From NCBI RefSeq assembly GCF_019131995.1, contig NZ_JAHONA010000024.1, positions 1 through 33,199 on the forward strand: 33,199 nucleotides of DNA, written 5' to 3'. Positions 30,960 to 33,199 of the stretch are shown here, piece after piece; position 1 is the first letter of the stretch; each line of letters starts with the position of its first letter. The position numbers and the translations under genes were made by a program. Origin of the DNA: Collinsella aerofaciens (GTDB lineage Bacteria > Actinomycetota > Coriobacteriia > Coriobacteriales > Coriobacteriaceae). Under the pieces are notes generated by a model that ran no database searches, was not told where the DNA came from, and saw only the letters and a program-made list of their open reading frames with translations.

Positions 30960-31571
30960 CTAATCCAAGCGAGATTCCAGACTCGACAGACCATTGAGAG
31001 TCAGATCGTTGGCGACCTCAGAGACGCGCTCGATAGGAACCGAGCCGTCAGACAGCGCCCACGTGCGATAGATACCGATAATACCCGACAGCAAAAACGC
31101 CAGATAGTAGTCGAACATTTCGTCCTTGAGACCTTGGGGCAGCAGATCTCGCTCGGCAATCTCGTGCTCGAGCGGCGCACGAAGACGAGCCATGAAATCA
31201 TCGAGCGGAATATTCTCGATCAGCTGACGATTGAGCACCAAGTTGTTGCACAGTGCCTCATTAACGGTTTTAAAGAAGGTCGCCGCCGCGCCAAGAGCGC
31301 GCTCGCTGGTGTCACCGTCCATAGAAGCAAGCGTTTTCTCGACCGAGTCGACAATCATCTCCACCACATCGACGGCAATGGCATCGAGCAGGCCGTCAAC
31401 CGTACCAAAGTGAACGTAAAAGGTCTTGCGGTCGACATTGGCCTCGCGCGCGATGGCACTCACCGTAATGTCTGCCAGCGGCTTTTCCATGAGCAGGCGC
31501 TCGAAAGCCGAAAGGATGGCATTACGGCTGCGAACGATGCGGCGATCAAGACGCGGTTTGCTGGTTGCCAT
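30960..31571 (-). CDS. TetR-family transcriptional regulator
   Basis: This 203-residue DNA-binding protein has an N-terminal helix-turn-helix (about 10-58). RNAILSAFERLLMEKPLADI is followed by TVSAIAREANVDRKTFYVHF, the classic TetR recognition helix. The rest is a helical ligand-binding domain of unknown specificity, ending in SLESRLD. The ATG at 31571 has GAAGGGA 7 bases upstream. An in-frame start at 31598 is less likely. It lies 116 bases downstream of the UPF0104-like gene on the same strand and may regulate itself or that neighbour. The gene is intact even though the IS fragment ends 2 bases from its stop. Confidence 0.92.
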   Translation of the reverse strand: MATSKPRLDRRIVRSRNAILSAFERLLMEKPLADITVSAIAREANVDRKTFYVHFGTVDGLLDAIAVDVVEMIVDSVEKTLASMDGDTSERALGAAATFFKTVNEALCNNLVLNRQLIENIPLDDFMARLRAPLEHEIAERDLLPQGLKDEMFDYYLAFLLSGIIGIYRTWALSDGSVPIERVSEVANDLTLNGLSSLESRLD

Positions 31572-31614
31572 GGGCGTGTCCCTTCGATATGCAAGCATTC
31601 ATCAACAGATGAGA

Positions 31615-31638
31615 GATAATCTACGTAAGAGGATTATC
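31615..31638. promoter_or_regulatory. Candidate operator upstream of the TetR-family gene
   Basis: GATAATC (31615-31621) and GATTATC (31632-31638) form an inverted repeat with a 10-base spacer, 44 bases before the regulator's ATG. The symmetry and position fit an autoregulatory TetR site, but no binding data can be read from sequence. Confidence 0.35.
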
Positions 31639-31687
31639 CCCCATACAGCACAAATATGCCCCGCATCATGAAGAACGCACGACTGCC

Positions 31688-32995
31688 CTACTGCGACTTG
31701 GGATGCTTCTTCTTATTGAGTGCCGACGGAGATACGCGAATACCATCGCCTGTCTGGCGCACATAGGCTTTATGAGCCGGCTTAGCGGTCCCAGAAGCCT
31801 TCTGAGCGCGCTTCTTGGGATCAACGGTAACAGCATTCGTGGGGTGCGGCATAGTGGGCGCAGAGGGCGTCTGAGGCGTGCGGCCGAGCTTGCGCATCAC
31901 ACGATCCCAGCGCGCATGGATGCTCTCGTTGTGGGCGCTCTTAAGTCCCAGCAGGGGCGCAGCCAAAATGGTCGGCGCAATAAACGTAATGAGGCGCCAC
32001 AGCAGATAGCCGGCGGTCGAAGCCGACCCAAAGAAATGACCCAAGAACAATGCAAAGCCGCCCTCAGCGCCACCAGTTCCACCGGGCAAGGGAACCGCAG
32101 AGCTCAGCAGCTGGACAAAGGCGCTCGCGGCCATGACCGAGAAAAAGTCGACCTCGTGGTGGCCAAAGGCAAGCATCAGGAAATACGGCACCAGATAGAA
32201 AAACGCGAGCTGCAGCATGGTGATGACCACCGTGAGCAGCATGGAAGAAAAATGTCCGGCCGAAAGCTTGAACTTCTCGGAGAAGGAGTAGATCTCGCCA
32301 TCGACAAACGTGCGCCATCCCTCGATCTTAGTGGCCGAGACACCAATGCGCTCAAGCCAATTGATGATGCAATGGGCGACGCGCGTGACGGTCTTAGGCA
32401 TGAGCGCGACGGCGAAGATGCCCAGCAAGATGCAGCAGTGCCCACCAAAGCTAAAGACGCACAGCAACGTCATGTCGCCATAGCGCTCGGCAAAAAACGG
32501 CATGCGAGCAAGCAGTAGGATAGCGCCCCAGGCAACGAGGCCAAACTGGTACACGATAAAACGCGTGAATTGCGTGGCGCCGGCCTCGCCCACGTTTTGG
32601 CCGGCCTTGGTCAGGCGATAGATTTGAGCCGGGGTGGAGCCCATCATCATGGGCGTCAGGTTACCAAAGAAGATGCCACTCGCCTCGACCGAGATCAGGT
32701 CGCGGATGCCGACGGGCGAATTGGGATCGAGCCAGACGGCGATCGCATAGGCCACAATGCCAAAGAACAGGTACATGAACATGCAAAGACACGCGACAAC
32801 GAGCCATGACGCCTGGACGCTCGACATAGCGGCCCAGAACTGCCCCATCTGCCCGGTTACCACCAGATAGACGATATAACCTACCAGCACGACGCCGATA
32901 AAGATGGCGCCGCGGCGTGCGCTCTTATTGTCATCTCCGCCCGAGGCCTCAACCTCGACCTGGGGCTTAGACGTATGCTGAGAGGACTCCGTCAT
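31688..32995 (-). CDS. UPF0104 / lysylphosphatidylglycerol synthase-type transmembrane protein (flippase-like)
   Basis: This 435-residue integral membrane protein has a polar N-terminus (1-30) and about eight hydrophobic helices. The late motif AVPLPGGTGGAEGGFALFL is characteristic of the AglD/MprF-flippase-like family, and GNLTPMMMGSTPAQIYRL corresponds to the other conserved block. Members are thought to move lipids or lipid-linked precursors across the membrane; the substrate here is unknown. A basic Lys/Pro-rich cytoplasmic tail (about 360-435) follows the last helix. The ATG at 32995 has AGAAGGAG five bases upstream. A longer frame to 33061 lacks a ribosome-binding site. Confidence 0.92.
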   Translation of the reverse strand: MTESSQHTSKPQVEVEASGGDDNKSARRGAIFIGVVLVGYIVYLVVTGQMGQFWAAMSSVQASWLVVACLCMFMYLFFGIVAYAIAVWLDPNSPVGIRDLISVEASGIFFGNLTPMMMGSTPAQIYRLTKAGQNVGEAGATQFTRFIVYQFGLVAWGAILLLARMPFFAERYGDMTLLCVFSFGGHCCILLGIFAVALMPKTVTRVAHCIINWLERIGVSATKIEGWRTFVDGEIYSFSEKFKLSAGHFSSMLLTVVITMLQLAFFYLVPYFLMLAFGHHEVDFFSVMAASAFVQLLSSAVPLPGGTGGAEGGFALFLGHFFGSASTAGYLLWRLITFIAPTILAAPLLGLKSAHNESIHARWDRVMRKLGRTPQTPSAPTMPHPTNAVTVDPKKRAQKASGTAKPAHKAYVRQTGDGIRVSPSALNKKKHPKSQ

Positions 32996-33098
32996 GAGGC
33001 TCCTTCTAACAGTCAAAATATCTTGGATATTGTACCCGTAAGGGCCATAGGCAGAACGCAAAGCTCTGGTTCAAACGGGAATTGCAGACGGTTGTTTG

Positions 33099-33133
33099 AA
33101 AATAAAAACCCGACCTTCCATGGGAAGGCCGGG
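33099..33133 (-). terminator. Terminator downstream of tRNA-Glu
   Basis: On the minus strand CCCGGCCTTCC pairs with GGAAGGTCGGG (33109-33133, one G-U-type mismatch) around a short loop. It is followed by TTTTTATTTT. It ends the tRNA transcript before the UPF0104-like gene. Confidence 0.85.
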
Positions 33134-33144
33134 TATCAGATGTA

Positions 33145-33199
33145 TGGTAGCCCGTACCAGATTCGAACTGGTGATCTCCGCCTTGAGAGGGCGGCGTCC
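33145..33199 (-). tRNA. tRNA-Glu (CTC anticodon), 3' part, cut by window edge
   Basis: Read on the minus strand, the anticodon stem CCGCC/GGCGG encloses the loop CTCTCAA, giving anticodon CTC (codon GAG, glutamate). The T arm ACCAG-TTCGAAT-CTGGT follows, then the acceptor strand ACGGGCT, discriminator A and an encoded CCA (33147-33145). The 5' half lies beyond the window. Confidence 0.9.

Noticed and set aside
30714..31619. Plus-strand frame covering the ATPase end and TetR region
   Set aside because: It overlaps two supported genes and the IS fragment in other frames, and has a Gln/Arg-rich shadow composition.
1..33199. CRISPR array, prophage genes or an integrase
   Set aside because: No regularly spaced repeats, no phage structural genes and no site-specific recombinase are seen. 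Mobile signs are limited to transposase fragments and inverted repeats.
33145..33199. tRNA-Glu as an attachment site for the cobalamin locus
   Set aside because: The tRNA is more than 2 kb from the locus edge with two ordinary genes between, and no duplicate of its 3' end was noticed near 9000.

Overview
The window looks like chromosome of a high-GC anaerobic actinobacterium of the class Coriobacteriia. The flanking genes most resemble Collinsella. This placement is inferred from protein style, GC-rich codon use and insertion-sequence types, because there is no rRNA in the window. The flanks carry housekeeping genes: metK, a fused 4Fe-4S L-serine dehydratase, an L,D-transpeptidase and a MacAB-like efflux set on the left (1-9000), and a TetR regulator, a UPF0104-type membrane protein and a tRNA-Glu on the right (30960-33199).

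Between about 9063 and 30957 lies a compact anaerobic cobalamin (B12) locus. Its base use differs from the flanks, with many GCGC/CGCG runs and Ala GCG / Arg CGC codons, more like Eggerthellaceae. It has two divergent arms meeting near 24941-25399. The minus-strand arm is one tightly coupled run of 17 reading frames, transcribed in the order cbiF, cbiD, cbiL remnant, cbiG, cbiH, cbiET, cbiA, cobT, cobU, cobS, cobU-like/phosphatase fusion, cbiB, cobD, cbiP, btuR/cobO, cbiC, cbiJ. Stops and starts mostly overlap as ATGA or GTGA. The plus-strand arm has a promoter and a cobalamin riboswitch, followed by an exported (Tat/lipoprotein) CbiK-type cobaltochelatase, a small lipoprotein, a substrate-binding lipoprotein, a BtuC/FecCD permease and an ATPase with an extra C-terminal domain. 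This looks like a B12-controlled corrinoid, cobalt or tetrapyrrole uptake system.

On paper the locus covers nearly every step from sirohydrochlorin to adenosylcobalamin. The striking exception is cbiL (precorrin-2 C20-methyltransferase). Only its first ~10 codons and its C-terminal ~67 codons remain, joined in frame, so the pathway should be blocked unless a second cbiL exists elsewhere.

The edges of the locus carry mobile-element scars. A 67-bp element with 22-bp imperfect inverted ends (8996-9062) lies at the left, and a fragment of an IS3-type transposase (30865-30957) lies at the right. Four further long inverted repeats or palindromes occupy intergenic regions (145-184, 1792-1913, 24975-25036, 26336-26407). 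The first sits next to the start of a putative IS30-type transposase at the window edge.
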